A stretch of 64,000 bases of DNA from JBFMFR01 sp040752025 (GTDB taxonomy: Bacteria > Chloroflexota > Anaerolineae > Anaerolineales > UBA4823): NCBI GenBank assembly GCA_040752025.1, contig JBFMFR010000003.1, positions 62,001 through 126,000 on the forward strand, in the 5' to 3' direction. The notes below the pieces were generated by a model. The model made no database searches. It saw nothing but the letters and a program-made list of their open reading frames with translations, and had not been told where the DNA came from. The translations under genes were made by a program, and so were the position numbers. Of the stretch, positions 25,678 through 34,847 are shown in pieces (position 1 is the first letter of the stretch; every line of letters starts with the position of its first letter).

Positions 25678-27600
25678 CTACCCTTCCGGATTGCCCGCTG
25701 CATCATCCAGGCGGCTGCGCAGGGAGGAAAAACTATTGCGCAGCTCTTCCATTTCGCTCCGGATGGTTTTCAACTCGCTTTCCTTATCGGCCAGCTCTTC
25801 CTGAACGCCATAGCGCCGAAAACCGATAACGCGCTTGCCAGTGCGATACAAGAGCACATTCTCCCCAGGAGCAACGGCCTTCAAGTCAGCCAGTTTTTCC
25901 ATATCCAAAGCTTCTTCAGCCGAGGCAACCCGGCGCTCAACTACACGCACCCCGGCCTCGGTCAGCGCCTTATTGGCCTGATTAGGCGTCTTGACGAGCA
26001 TTTCTTCCAGGTTGATGGTACCCACCGGGCGGATGCGAGCGGCTAAATTCTCGAGAGAAAAGTTTCGCATCAAGTTTTCCACCTGGCTGGATGCCATTCG
26101 CAGGTTGGAGAACTGGTCACGGGCCAGGAGCCTGTACAAGTTGCTGCCGACCTCTGGCTGCACGGCGGGTTGGGCCTCTGCGATCGCCGGAACCGCTTCC
26201 TTCTGATCCGGCCAGCGCATGCAGCACACCTGCTGCAAGGCATAGTGGATCAACGGGGAAATCGGAAGCGCCGAAAGCCAGTAGCTCACGGCCGGGAAAG
26301 AGCCGGCGTAACGGCGGCAGTCGAAGTTACAGATGTCGATGATCTTGCCGTTTTTGATCGTCAGGCAGGCCAGCACCAGGCGCTCGCCGGCCGGATCGGG
26401 CGGGCAGGGAGGCAGCAGCGCCAGGCAGACGCAATCCTGGATGTACTGGAACAGCATGGCCGCCAGGCCATTGAAGACCGGCGTGATCATCGCCAGGTAA
26501 GCGGCTTGCTCCTGGTCCTCGCCAGGTTGGATACACTGCAATTTCGCAAATTCCATCGGAAGCCGGCAGTGAACACCGGAAGGATTCTCCTGGTACAGGT
26601 CGCTGATCACTTTGCGGAACTGGCAGCAAGCATTGTAGATTTGTTCGTTATTGACGTCGATCTTTGAGATATCGCCGCCCAGGATAGCAACGATAATGTC
26701 CAGGCTTTCTTCCTTCATGCGCCGGGCGGCCGAATCCAGGATGGGTAAGATACAACAGAGCAGGCGGTCGAGGAGTGTGCCAGGGATATATTTCTTCAAT
26801 TCCAGGAGCATTGCATAGCCCTGCAGCAACTGCGGAGGGAAACGCTTGGCATAACGCGCCAGGCCCGGGTAGAACTCCAGACTGGTGGTTTTCACCGACA
26901 GCGGACGAATACGACAGTGCTGCTTCGGGTCGCAGATCAGGTCGAAGGCAAACCCTTCGTAAATCCGTGTAGTTTCGCAAGCCCCACCAGCCGACTGGAT
27001 GCCTGTATTACAGGTTGCACTCTGAGAGTGGGAGGCATATTTCGAATCGCTGCTGCCACACCCACCCCCGTTGCCGCCGCAACTGGACGCCGTGACGCTC
27101 GTTTTAGAACTCCGCCGCAAAACAGCCACCGGGTTAGTTTCCTGCTCCCGGTAAGAGAGCGTCAGGCACCAGTGTTCTTCCTGATCCTTGCACTCTACAT
27201 CGGGGTGATAGGAAAGTGGGTCACAATCGTCCCGGCTGCGCCTGCGCCGGGAGTCTTTGCACTGCGCGATCATCTCGATCACGTTGATCTCCTGCTCCTG
27301 CCCGACAACGATGTCTTCACCGCAAGGATCCAGGGCGTAACCCGGACGTACAGTGATGTAGCCTTCGCATTCGTGACAAACCACTTCCAGCCCACACACC
27401 ACGCCCCAGCCATGCAAGTAGCGGTTATGCAGGCGGTTTTTGGCGCGCACGTACGCCTGCTCGCTGTTCAACTCGGCTTCGGTCAACAACTGACCAGCGA
27501 AGTAGCGTGGGCGTTCCAGGTTGTCCAGGCCCAGGCAAACCGGGCAAGAACAAGCAGCGCTTTCCGATTTGGTCTTCGCCTCATACGGTTTACTCATCAT
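25678..27600 (-). CDS. eCIS-associated protein with shared N-terminal anchor domain (paralog B)
   Basis: About 640 aa, starting at ATG 27600 five bases after GGAGG (ATG 27597 is also possible). A short leader with CPVCLGL is followed by the shared domain (RYFAGQLLTEAELNSEQAY, HGWGVVCGLEVV, PGYALDPCGEDIVVGQE, about 35-110). Then comes a cysteine-rich part (CGGNGGGCGSS) and a largely helical region (about 220-500), with another helical stretch and a coiled coil at the C terminus (KESELKTIRSEMEELRN). It has no transmembrane helix. It is the middle of three paralogous genes between Afp12-like and tape-measure genes, so a baseplate or fibre-adaptor role is inferred. Confidence 0.7.
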   Translation of the reverse strand: MMSKPYEAKTKSESAACSCPVCLGLDNLERPRYFAGQLLTEAELNSEQAYVRAKNRLHNRYLHGWGVVCGLEVVCHECEGYITVRPGYALDPCGEDIVVGQEQEINVIEMIAQCKDSRRRRSRDDCDPLSYHPDVECKDQEEHWCLTLSYREQETNPVAVLRRSSKTSVTASSCGGNGGGCGSSDSKYASHSQSATCNTGIQSAGGACETTRIYEGFAFDLICDPKQHCRIRPLSVKTTSLEFYPGLARYAKRFPPQLLQGYAMLLELKKYIPGTLLDRLLCCILPILDSAARRMKEESLDIIVAILGGDISKIDVNNEQIYNACCQFRKVISDLYQENPSGVHCRLPMEFAKLQCIQPGEDQEQAAYLAMITPVFNGLAAMLFQYIQDCVCLALLPPCPPDPAGERLVLACLTIKNGKIIDICNFDCRRYAGSFPAVSYWLSALPISPLIHYALQQVCCMRWPDQKEAVPAIAEAQPAVQPEVGSNLYRLLARDQFSNLRMASSQVENLMRNFSLENLAARIRPVGTINLEEMLVKTPNQANKALTEAGVRVVERRVASAEEALDMEKLADLKAVAPGENVLLYRTGKRVIGFRRYGVQEELADKESELKTIRSEMEELRNSFSSLRSRLDDAAGNPEG

Positions 27601-27650
27601 AAGATCCTCCATTGGGATAAAATCACCCTTCCAGACTCATCCACCGGTCG

Positions 27651-30185
27651 TCAATCGCTGACGAAGAACCAGCTTTCGAAAGTGCCGCCCTCCACGCCAT
27701 CTCCCGTCGGCTGTGCTGGCAACCATTTCGGCAGGTGATCGGCGTCCACCCCGCGACCGTTCTCGTCACGGACGAAATCGCCCTTGAGCACCACCCGGTA
27801 TTCGTTACCAGCCTCGAACTCCCCGATGAACATCAAAGCATTCACCTTTTCGTTTGGATCGTCCAGACGCTCAAAATCAGAATCCAGGTCGCAGAAATCG
27901 TTGAAGCGGCAGCCAGAGAGGCGCCCCTGTATCTCACACCAACAGCCTGGCATGTCCGGGTTGTGCCTCAGCACCTGAAAACTATTGAAGTGCAAGTCAC
28001 CACGCCGCACGAAGTGGTCGAAGGCTATGCGTAAACCAAGATTCCTTAGCTCATCGATGCTAACCTTTTCTCCGTGCCGCCAATTGATGGCGCAGATGTG
28101 CGTCAGATCGGTAGCGCAAGACGAAGGCAGAGTCAATTGCAAGACGCAATCATTACCGACCTGGGCGATCTTTCCGGAAGCCTGCTGGTCACAGCCGACC
28201 ATGGTCACATCCACCCGATCGATGGCCCCACTGGGGATGGTCAGATCCAGCGTGCGCGTGCCGTTATTAGCTTCTACGATCTGCGCCGAGCCGCCCTGGC
28301 TGCACTTGACAAATTTCGCTACAACACCATCGATACCCTTGCCCGGATCACCCGGATTGCCCGGATCGCCTGGTTTACCTGGATCCCCTGGCTTGCCTGC
28401 ATCGCCTTTCTCGCCCTTGATGCCGCCCCAATCCAGCATGCAGCGAACAACTTCGGTCAGCACACTGGTGCTGGGCAACAAACGCCGGTCGATGAGGTTA
28501 TCCAGGCGGTCTTCAGTCACCTGATCATCGAAAACGTAATCCTTGACTGTCGCCAACACCAGACAGGTATGCTGGTCGCAGGCAGGGCAGGCATCCAGGA
28601 CCTGATTGAACAGGTCTTTACAAGGCTCTTCAATGACTTTATAAATGCCCACACCACCTGTCTTGGGGATATTTGGGTCGCCTTCATAGGCGACATAGAG
28701 CCAGCCCCCATCGCCGGCGATGGCTGCCTGGCGAGGCTGCTCGCCAGCCTGGAATTTCCCGCCCAGTACTTCCGCCTCTTTGGCTTCCAACCGCTTAGCA
28801 TCCACCACCTGAATCCAGCCCTTGCCGGCCGCGTCTTGCATCAAGACATACACCCAGCGCCCGGCGGGAGAGACAGCCAGGTCCAGCGAACTCTCGGGCA
28901 AATCGATATAGGCCAGTTCAGGAAACGGGTCTGTGGCAACAGACGGCACCCCAAACAGAACCAGGCGGGATTGCGCCGCGCTGGCATCGAGGACAAAAAG
29001 GCGGGGATCGGTGGGGCTCTCTGCCAGAGCAAGCGCGGCCGGAGAAGCGCCGGCGATCGTAATCGTTTGAGGGGCAGCGTTCAGATCGCCGCCCTGGATC
29101 ACATTGACCGTCCCGTCATCGTGGTTGGCAACAAAAACCAGGGCGCCATCTTCTGACACGAGCAGATCCTGCGCGCCGGCACCGACCGGGATCTGTTTCA
29201 GCTCAATGTTGTTCAGGTTAGCGCCGGAGTTGTTGATCGACGGGTCATAGACCACCACGTTTTTGGTTGCAGCGTTCAAAGCGTACAAGCGCCCAGTTGG
29301 GTCCACGCCCAGCGCCACTGCCTGGCTGGCAGCGCCGGCAAAAGTCCAGCGATTGAGCTCGTCCAGCGTCTCGCCATCCAGTACCACGATCTCCGGATCA
29401 TTGGCGCCCTGTTTGTGAACGGCTGCATAAACTCGCTTGAGCGCCGGCGAAACCGCCAACGCCAGGCCCGTGTCGGAAAGCGAAGGAGCCGGGGGCGACC
29501 ATTGATGGTATGCGCCGCTGTAGGCTGAAAGTACGGCATCTTGAGCGCTCAGTACGTACAACTTCTGGTTTTTTCCATCGGCCGCCACCCGGGCGGCGCG
29601 AGGGATATTCAGGGTTGTAGACCATTCCAGCTTGACTCCGATTGGATCGCGAGCGTGTTTCTCTCCATCCAGGATCACATCCAGTTCAAAACTCTCCAGG
29701 ATGCGGTTGGGCTGGCAGGCTGTATCGCCGCTGCTGCACTCATCGAAGAGCGCGGGGACTTCCTCGGTTGGGCATTCAGCGTAACGAATGCAGATTTGCA
29801 TGTCGCGCGGCTGTTTATCGAGCGGCTCTGCCTTACCGTATTGTTTCTGCCAGTTCTCGAGAAACGCCTGGCGGAAATCAAACAAGGTTTCCTGGCCCAC
29901 GACGATCTCCCGCCCGCAGCAGTCGACCGCCGTACCGGGTTCGATGATTACATACTGTCTGAGGCAGTCCGGGTTCGGATGGGGAACAACCTTCAGGCCG
30001 CAGACCGTCCCCCAGCCGTGCAAGCGCTGGTTATGGCGGCGGTCCTTGCCCATAAAATATCGCTGCTCGTCGGTGAAATCCCGTTCTACCAGCAGCTTTC
30101 CGGTGAAATAATGGTTGCGGGCAAACTGAGGGATATCGCAAACGATGCAGTTCTCATGCTTCTCGGGCTTATTGCATTTTGCCAT
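27651..30185 (-). CDS. eCIS surface protein: shared anchor domain, beta-propeller, collagen-like stretch (paralog C)
   Basis: 844 aa. The shared N-terminal domain is at about 15-100 (HYFTGKLLVERDFTDEQRYF, HGWGTVCGLKVV, PGTAVDCCGREIVVGQE). About 190-520 has YVTN-type propeller units (KLYVLSAQDAVLSAY, LALAVSPALKRVYAAV, VDPTGRLYALNAATKNVVVYD). A Cys-rich helix (CKDLFNQVLDACPACDQHTC) precedes a collagen-like Gly-X-Y run (about 590-615, GDPGKPGDPGNPGDPG) and a beta-rich C-terminal domain. ATG 30185 is preceded by GGAG. Propeller and collagen-like parts suggest an extended surface-exposed protein, possibly a receptor-binding fibre. No enzymatic motif seen. Confidence 0.75.
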   Translation of the reverse strand: MAKCNKPEKHENCIVCDIPQFARNHYFTGKLLVERDFTDEQRYFMGKDRRHNQRLHGWGTVCGLKVVPHPNPDCLRQYVIIEPGTAVDCCGREIVVGQETLFDFRQAFLENWQKQYGKAEPLDKQPRDMQICIRYAECPTEEVPALFDECSSGDTACQPNRILESFELDVILDGEKHARDPIGVKLEWSTTLNIPRAARVAADGKNQKLYVLSAQDAVLSAYSGAYHQWSPPAPSLSDTGLALAVSPALKRVYAAVHKQGANDPEIVVLDGETLDELNRWTFAGAASQAVALGVDPTGRLYALNAATKNVVVYDPSINNSGANLNNIELKQIPVGAGAQDLLVSEDGALVFVANHDDGTVNVIQGGDLNAAPQTITIAGASPAALALAESPTDPRLFVLDASAAQSRLVLFGVPSVATDPFPELAYIDLPESSLDLAVSPAGRWVYVLMQDAAGKGWIQVVDAKRLEAKEAEVLGGKFQAGEQPRQAAIAGDGGWLYVAYEGDPNIPKTGGVGIYKVIEEPCKDLFNQVLDACPACDQHTCLVLATVKDYVFDDQVTEDRLDNLIDRRLLPSTSVLTEVVRCMLDWGGIKGEKGDAGKPGDPGKPGDPGNPGDPGKGIDGVVAKFVKCSQGGSAQIVEANNGTRTLDLTIPSGAIDRVDVTMVGCDQQASGKIAQVGNDCVLQLTLPSSCATDLTHICAINWRHGEKVSIDELRNLGLRIAFDHFVRRGDLHFNSFQVLRHNPDMPGCWCEIQGRLSGCRFNDFCDLDSDFERLDDPNEKVNALMFIGEFEAGNEYRVVLKGDFVRDENGRGVDADHLPKWLPAQPTGDGVEGGTFESWFFVSD

Positions 30186-30202
30186 CTTCGCTTCTCCAAA
30201 AT

Positions 30203-32440
30203 CTAATCTAGTACAGTCGTTGAGCCGATGCGCGCTTGTTTGCCAATGCGCAGGCTGGGAGGCTGGTCTTCTTCAGGCGCATGCGCCAAAACGGTGTCAT
30301 AGCCCAGATGCCCCTCGCCGGTTTGCGCCGCTTCTGGATAGGCTCCAATCACAGTGTCCAGTCCAACCAACGATTGCATGCCCACCCGGAAACGCGGGGT
30401 AACCAGGTTGAGATCGCCCTGGGTGTGCGCGGGCGAGGCCATCTCTACAATCCGTTTCAGAGTCTGCCGCTGGGCTTGGTCCTGGTTATCGGGCAGCGGG
30501 ACGAAGACTGTGAAGCGATGGGCTTCATGGTAGAAAGGATCATGCAAAGGATCACCGCTGTCCATCAACTGGAACTCGCCCACCTGGGAATACTCATCGA
30601 GCTTTAAACGGGCCTGGATAGCGTTGCCCCACACTTCGCTGCTCTCACCCAGGCGAGCCTCGTTGACGTAGAACCAGCGCCGCAGCTTGTAGTGCTCCAA
30701 GACGCCTGGCTCCACGCCGGTATACAGGTGGATATGCAAGCGCAGCCCTTCCGGCGTGCCGCGCAGCGCATACAGGCGATAGGCGTTCTTCAACAGGAGC
30801 CGCCGCTTCTGCTCAGGCCAATGCCGCTCGATCGTCATCCCCAACCACCCGCCCAACCAGGAGAGAAAATCCTTCTCCCCAGCCTGGCTGCCAGCCGGGG
30901 TCGCCATTGGATCGAACAGGGCCGCCATCCCGGTCACCTGGTCGCCGATCCCCTCGAGGACATAATCGAAGATCGAGAGGAAACGGCCCAGGAACTCTGC
31001 GCTGGCCGGACTGCTGCTGTAAGTTGCCGGTAGGTACTGAGACGATGAGGCGCGTGGGTACTCCACGCGTGCGGAGTATACGGACGGGGTCCCGCTGCCA
31101 TCCCCCAGGATGCGCAAACGCAGCCAGAGGTAACGCCCCGGCGGGCTGGCGACCAGGCAGTCCCAATCCTGTTCTCCAACCAGGCTATCCTCCAGATCGG
31201 TAGCCCAGCGGCTATCGGGCAGGCCGAGCACTTCCTCAACAGGCTTGGTCGCCTCAGCCGTGAAGGTTTCCACCCGCAGGCGCGTCCCGGCCGGGAGGTC
31301 GGCGTGCAAGGTCACCCGGTGCCACTGGCAGCGGTACAGGCCGCTGTCCAGCGGCGCTGAGAGGTAAATGCCCTCCTGGCTGTACTGCGCGGCAGGCGCC
31401 ATCTGCGCCACTGCCTGGCGCAGGCTGTCCCCCAGCAGCAAATTCCCGGCAGAGTCGAACACCAGAGCCGCGCCCAGTCCTTCAAATCCCGTGCAGGCAG
31501 TACACCATCCCGGCGCCGCCTGGCTGGCATCGCAGTACATGTACAGGCGATGAGTCACCTGGTCGCTCAAGAACAGGTTGCCGGAGGCGTCCACAGCCAC
31601 AGCCAGAGGGCGGAAAAGGCCCTTAACTTCATCCGGTTGTCCCACCCGGCGGATGAACTGGCCTTGCGCATCCAGGACGGTAATATAATCCTTATTCTCC
31701 TGGACGATATACAGGTTCCCATCCCGGTCGATAGCCAGGTGGGTGGGGTGCTCCAATGGCGCGCCGGGCTCGCCAGAATAGGCAGCGCGATAGACCCCGC
31801 GCCGGTCGAAAACCAGCACCAGGCCGTTGGCATAATCACTGACGTAGACGCGGCCATGCGGTCCAGCGACCAGGTCCCACGGCTGCCAGGTCTTGTCCGG
31901 GAAGTCCGCTTGCGGAGCGCACGCGCCGGTATTGGCTGGAGGCGGTGTGACCGGGGCGGCCCCTTCCAGTCGCCAGCCCGTGCCCGCTGCGAGCACCCGG
32001 TAAGGGCCCCAGATGGCACGCAAGGCCAGTCCCTTGAGAGCGAACACCTGCACGCGCCGGTTGCCGCTGTCAGCAATGTACAGGTCCCCTCGCCTGGAAA
32101 TGGCGATGCCGTGCGGGTCGAGAAGCTGGCGCGGGGCAGCGCCCTTCCCACCCAGGCAGTCCAGGGTCTCGAACCCAGGTATGCACGGATCGTAGCGCTT
32201 GACGATACCAGCCTGGCCATCCAGGATATAGAGGCGGTCCTGATTGTCCAGAGCCAGGCCGGTCGGCAATTGCAACCCACCAAAGCTGCCAGCTTCGTCC
32301 GCCAGGGGGCGAGCCGTGCCGGGCAGAGGCCGCAGACGCAAGCAGCCACTCTCCACGTCTGGAGCAACAGCCTGGAGGGCGGCCGGCTGCCAGCCAGTGA
32401 TCGGATCGAGCAAGAAGAAGGTTTGCTCCTGAACGGCCAT
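30203..32440 (-). CDS. Afp12-like tail protein with N-terminal NHL propeller
   Basis: About 745 aa, ATG 32440. The first about 340 residues are an NHL-type six-bladed propeller (GLALDNQDRLYILDGQAGIVKRYD, ISRRGDLYIADSGNRRVQVF, IDRDGNLYIVQENKDYI). A jelly-roll-like segment follows. From about 475 the sequence resembles phage tail protein I/TIGR02242 (SQYLPATYS, FLGRFLSIFDYVLEGI, DFLSWLGGWLG, RRLLLKNAYRLYALRGTPEGL), a baseplate wedge part in eCIS. The C-terminal tail has short repeats (VGMQSLVGLDTVIGAY, LGYDTVLAH, RIGSTTVLD). It follows the gpJ-like gene by 5 bases. Confidence 0.88.
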   Translation of the reverse strand: MAVQEQTFFLLDPITGWQPAALQAVAPDVESGCLRLRPLPGTARPLADEAGSFGGLQLPTGLALDNQDRLYILDGQAGIVKRYDPCIPGFETLDCLGGKGAAPRQLLDPHGIAISRRGDLYIADSGNRRVQVFALKGLALRAIWGPYRVLAAGTGWRLEGAAPVTPPPANTGACAPQADFPDKTWQPWDLVAGPHGRVYVSDYANGLVLVFDRRGVYRAAYSGEPGAPLEHPTHLAIDRDGNLYIVQENKDYITVLDAQGQFIRRVGQPDEVKGLFRPLAVAVDASGNLFLSDQVTHRLYMYCDASQAAPGWCTACTGFEGLGAALVFDSAGNLLLGDSLRQAVAQMAPAAQYSQEGIYLSAPLDSGLYRCQWHRVTLHADLPAGTRLRVETFTAEATKPVEEVLGLPDSRWATDLEDSLVGEQDWDCLVASPPGRYLWLRLRILGDGSGTPSVYSARVEYPRASSSQYLPATYSSSPASAEFLGRFLSIFDYVLEGIGDQVTGMAALFDPMATPAGSQAGEKDFLSWLGGWLGMTIERHWPEQKRRLLLKNAYRLYALRGTPEGLRLHIHLYTGVEPGVLEHYKLRRWFYVNEARLGESSEVWGNAIQARLKLDEYSQVGEFQLMDSGDPLHDPFYHEAHRFTVFVPLPDNQDQAQRQTLKRIVEMASPAHTQGDLNLVTPRFRVGMQSLVGLDTVIGAYPEAAQTGEGHLGYDTVLAHAPEEDQPPSLRIGKQARIGSTTVLD

Positions 32441-32445
32441 CACAT

Positions 32446-34440
32446 CTATTCCTGCATCCGGTATGAAACTCGAATGGTATGGGCGGTGGAATACAACAGC
32501 GCCCCAGCTTCGATGCAGATATCCTGGCAGAAGGCCTGGCGCTCGTTATCCAACCAGATATACAGACCGTTGTTCTCGATGCGCTCGACCCCATCCTGCT
32601 GGAGCAATACACGATATACATCCGAGTAAAAAATGTCGCCGCCAAAAGGCCAACCCGTGCCATTCTCGCCGCCCAGCAATGGGTGGAAATAAGTCGCCAG
32701 CTTCTTCTCAACCGCCTTCTTCACTTCCGCCAGGTCGGCTTCCGGTCGAACGATCAGATTGGCTTCGATGCTGACCAGGTGATAATGCGGCGGAACAACA
32801 TAGACTTCAGTGGTCAACAAGCGGTGTTTGTTCAAATGGGCGCAGACGATGCTGAGTGTGTTCTCGCTGGGCAGCGGGTCCGGCGCGTCGCTGTCGGGAA
32901 CGACAATCACCGTAACGCAGCCGGGAATCTGCGCGTCGGGGTAGCGCGGGTGGGTTAACGCCAGGGCTTTGGCCCGGCGGACGCGCACGCCTGGTGTTTG
33001 CAGCGCCAGGAACTCGAAATCTTCGGCGGTTACCGCCCGGTTGCGGCTCTTGATCTCCATTGGAGCGCGCAGCTTGGCCTCGGCCACCGTCTCTTCATCC
33101 GAGCCGCCCTCGGCTGGCCGGTTGTTGGTCACGGTCTTGACCGCTTCAACGTACGTCTGAAGCTCGCTCACCGTACCGGCCCCCACATTGCTGCGCTTGC
33201 CGCCGCCATAGCGGTATTGGCGCGCCACCACGTTGGCGCTGCTGTTGGCCGGGTTGGCAGTTGGGATGCGACCATGTCCTCCGCCGAAATGCACCTCGCC
33301 AGTGGTGCGGTTGAGGGTATAGACGGTGTCCTCTGGTCCACTGGCATAGAAGTCTTCAACTTCGCGCCAGACTTTGAAACCGCTGCCCTCGTCCACCTCC
33401 AGCCGCAGGCCGCGGATTTCAGCCAGCTTACCGTCCGCAGCGACCGCGCTCTCGATGTGCTCGGGAGTGACCACCGGGCGATTTGCCAGTTGAAAAGCTT
33501 GGTTCGGACGGCCATTGCTGCCACCCAGCACTTCATCGCGCACGGTCAGCGCCTGGGTTGCGTGTACCGTGCTGGTCAGGATGGCGTCGATGCGCGGGGC
33601 GGTTTCGTATTCCCCGCTCTCCAGGCGACAGCGCACCCAATATAAAGCGTTCTCCACCTTTCCCAATTTCGTTTTGGGTAAAGATGCGCCGGGGCCTTGA
33701 AAATACAGGTGACCGCTGCGCGTGAAAGCCCGGGTCTCGTCCTTATCCAGGCTGACAGGCTGCCAGAAACGCCCATCCCAGTATTCCCACACCAATCCAG
33801 CCGGCGCCGGCATTTGCTCGAGCTCCAAATCGCAATGCGAGCCTTCTTCCTGGCGACCTGCGGTGTTGATATACACCATCAGATTCACCTGTTGGCTGGT
33901 GAATGGCAACGGCGAGTCGAAACCCAGCAACAGCGCGCTGCCGGGGCGGGCATGTTTGCCAAAAGGATAGTACCATTGCCCGCTGCTCTGGTTCTTGGTG
34001 GTTTCGACCGAATAGCTAAAGCTGTCGAAACTCTGCACGGCAACCAGCTTAGCGCCCAGGGCGATCAGGGCCTCATCCGTTTCGAAGACCAACGGCTCAC
34101 CCCCGCTGTCCGCCACCGCCACCCGGGCACCCTTGGGAACTATTACGACTTCCAGATCGTCCCGGCTCAGGGTGAAGGTCAGCTCGACGCCGGCCGGGCG
34201 GGCTGGCTTGAGCTCAACGCCCAGCAACTGCAAGAACTTAATATAGTTGCGCTCGGGCACCTGGTTGAGGCGATACAGCAGCATATCCGTCATCCAGGCG
34301 AACAACTCGATCAGGGTGATGCCTGGATCGCTGGCGTTGTGGTCGGTCCACTCGGGTGTATAGCGCGGGATCAGGGTCTTCGCTTCGGCCAAAATATCGG
34401 CATAACGCCGGTCGTCTAAGTTCGGGGCTTGTAAAGGCAT
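32446..34440 (-). CDS. Baseplate assembly protein J-like (Afp11-like)
   Basis: 664 aa. N terminus MPLQAPNLDDRRYADILAEA, then YTPEWTDHNASDPGITLIELFAWM and LLYRLNQVPERNYIKFLQLLG, the classic start of eCIS/phage putative baseplate assembly proteins (gpJ/TIGR02243). The middle has RDEVLGGSNGRPNQAF and EVHFGGGHGRIPT, and the C-terminal third has RAVTAEDFEFLALQTPGVRR-like and PHYHLVSIEANLIVRPEADL motifs. It builds the baseplate wedge with the gp25 and Afp12-like proteins next to it. ATG 34440 has GGAG 7 bases upstream. Confidence 0.93.
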   Translation of the reverse strand: MPLQAPNLDDRRYADILAEAKTLIPRYTPEWTDHNASDPGITLIELFAWMTDMLLYRLNQVPERNYIKFLQLLGVELKPARPAGVELTFTLSRDDLEVVIVPKGARVAVADSGGEPLVFETDEALIALGAKLVAVQSFDSFSYSVETTKNQSSGQWYYPFGKHARPGSALLLGFDSPLPFTSQQVNLMVYINTAGRQEEGSHCDLELEQMPAPAGLVWEYWDGRFWQPVSLDKDETRAFTRSGHLYFQGPGASLPKTKLGKVENALYWVRCRLESGEYETAPRIDAILTSTVHATQALTVRDEVLGGSNGRPNQAFQLANRPVVTPEHIESAVAADGKLAEIRGLRLEVDEGSGFKVWREVEDFYASGPEDTVYTLNRTTGEVHFGGGHGRIPTANPANSSANVVARQYRYGGGKRSNVGAGTVSELQTYVEAVKTVTNNRPAEGGSDEETVAEAKLRAPMEIKSRNRAVTAEDFEFLALQTPGVRVRRAKALALTHPRYPDAQIPGCVTVIVVPDSDAPDPLPSENTLSIVCAHLNKHRLLTTEVYVVPPHYHLVSIEANLIVRPEADLAEVKKAVEKKLATYFHPLLGGENGTGWPFGGDIFYSDVYRVLLQQDGVERIENNGLYIWLDNERQAFCQDICIEAGALLYSTAHTIRVSYRMQE

Positions 34441-34442
34441 CG

Positions 34443-34847
34443 TCAGGCTCCTGCACCTTCCTGGATATAGAAGGGATAAACAAGGTTATGGAATGCATTG
34501 TTCGAGCGGATGCGGTAATCGACCCGAATCAGCAGCTTGGCGCGCTCATTTGGGTCGCCCTCCACCTGTACGTCAATGACATCGATACGCGGCTCCCATT
34601 CGACCAGCGCCTGGCGCACCTGGTGGGCAATGTTCCCCCAGGTGATCGGGTCGTTGTTGCCAAAGACGTAATCATGGATGCCACAGCCGAAATTCGGCCG
34701 CATTTGCCTTTCGCCTTTGGCCGTAGAAAGGATGATCCAAATCGCCTGCTGGATATCCTCTTCGGCCGATATAAAGGACAGGCCGCCCTGTGGGTTGATC
34801 TTGATCGGGAAGCTCCAGCCCACACCCAGAAAATCACGCCCGCTCAT
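34443..34847 (-). CDS. GPW/gp25-family baseplate wedge protein (Afp9-like)
   Basis: 134 aa with the gp25 fold signature: GWSFPIKINPQGGLSFISAEEDIQQAIWIIL, RQMRPNFGCGIHDYVFG, and WEPRIDVIDVQVEGDP. In contractile tails gp25 forms the conserved core of the wedge and may seed sheath assembly. ATG 34847 follows GGGAGG by 6 bases and overlaps the stop of the upstream hydrophobic protein (ATGA), so the two are coupled. Length is normal. Confidence 0.95.
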   Translation of the reverse strand: MSGRDFLGVGWSFPIKINPQGGLSFISAEEDIQQAIWIILSTAKGERQMRPNFGCGIHDYVFGNNDPITWGNIAHQVRQALVEWEPRIDVIDVQVEGDPNERAKLLIRVDYRIRSNNAFHNLVYPFYIQEGAGA

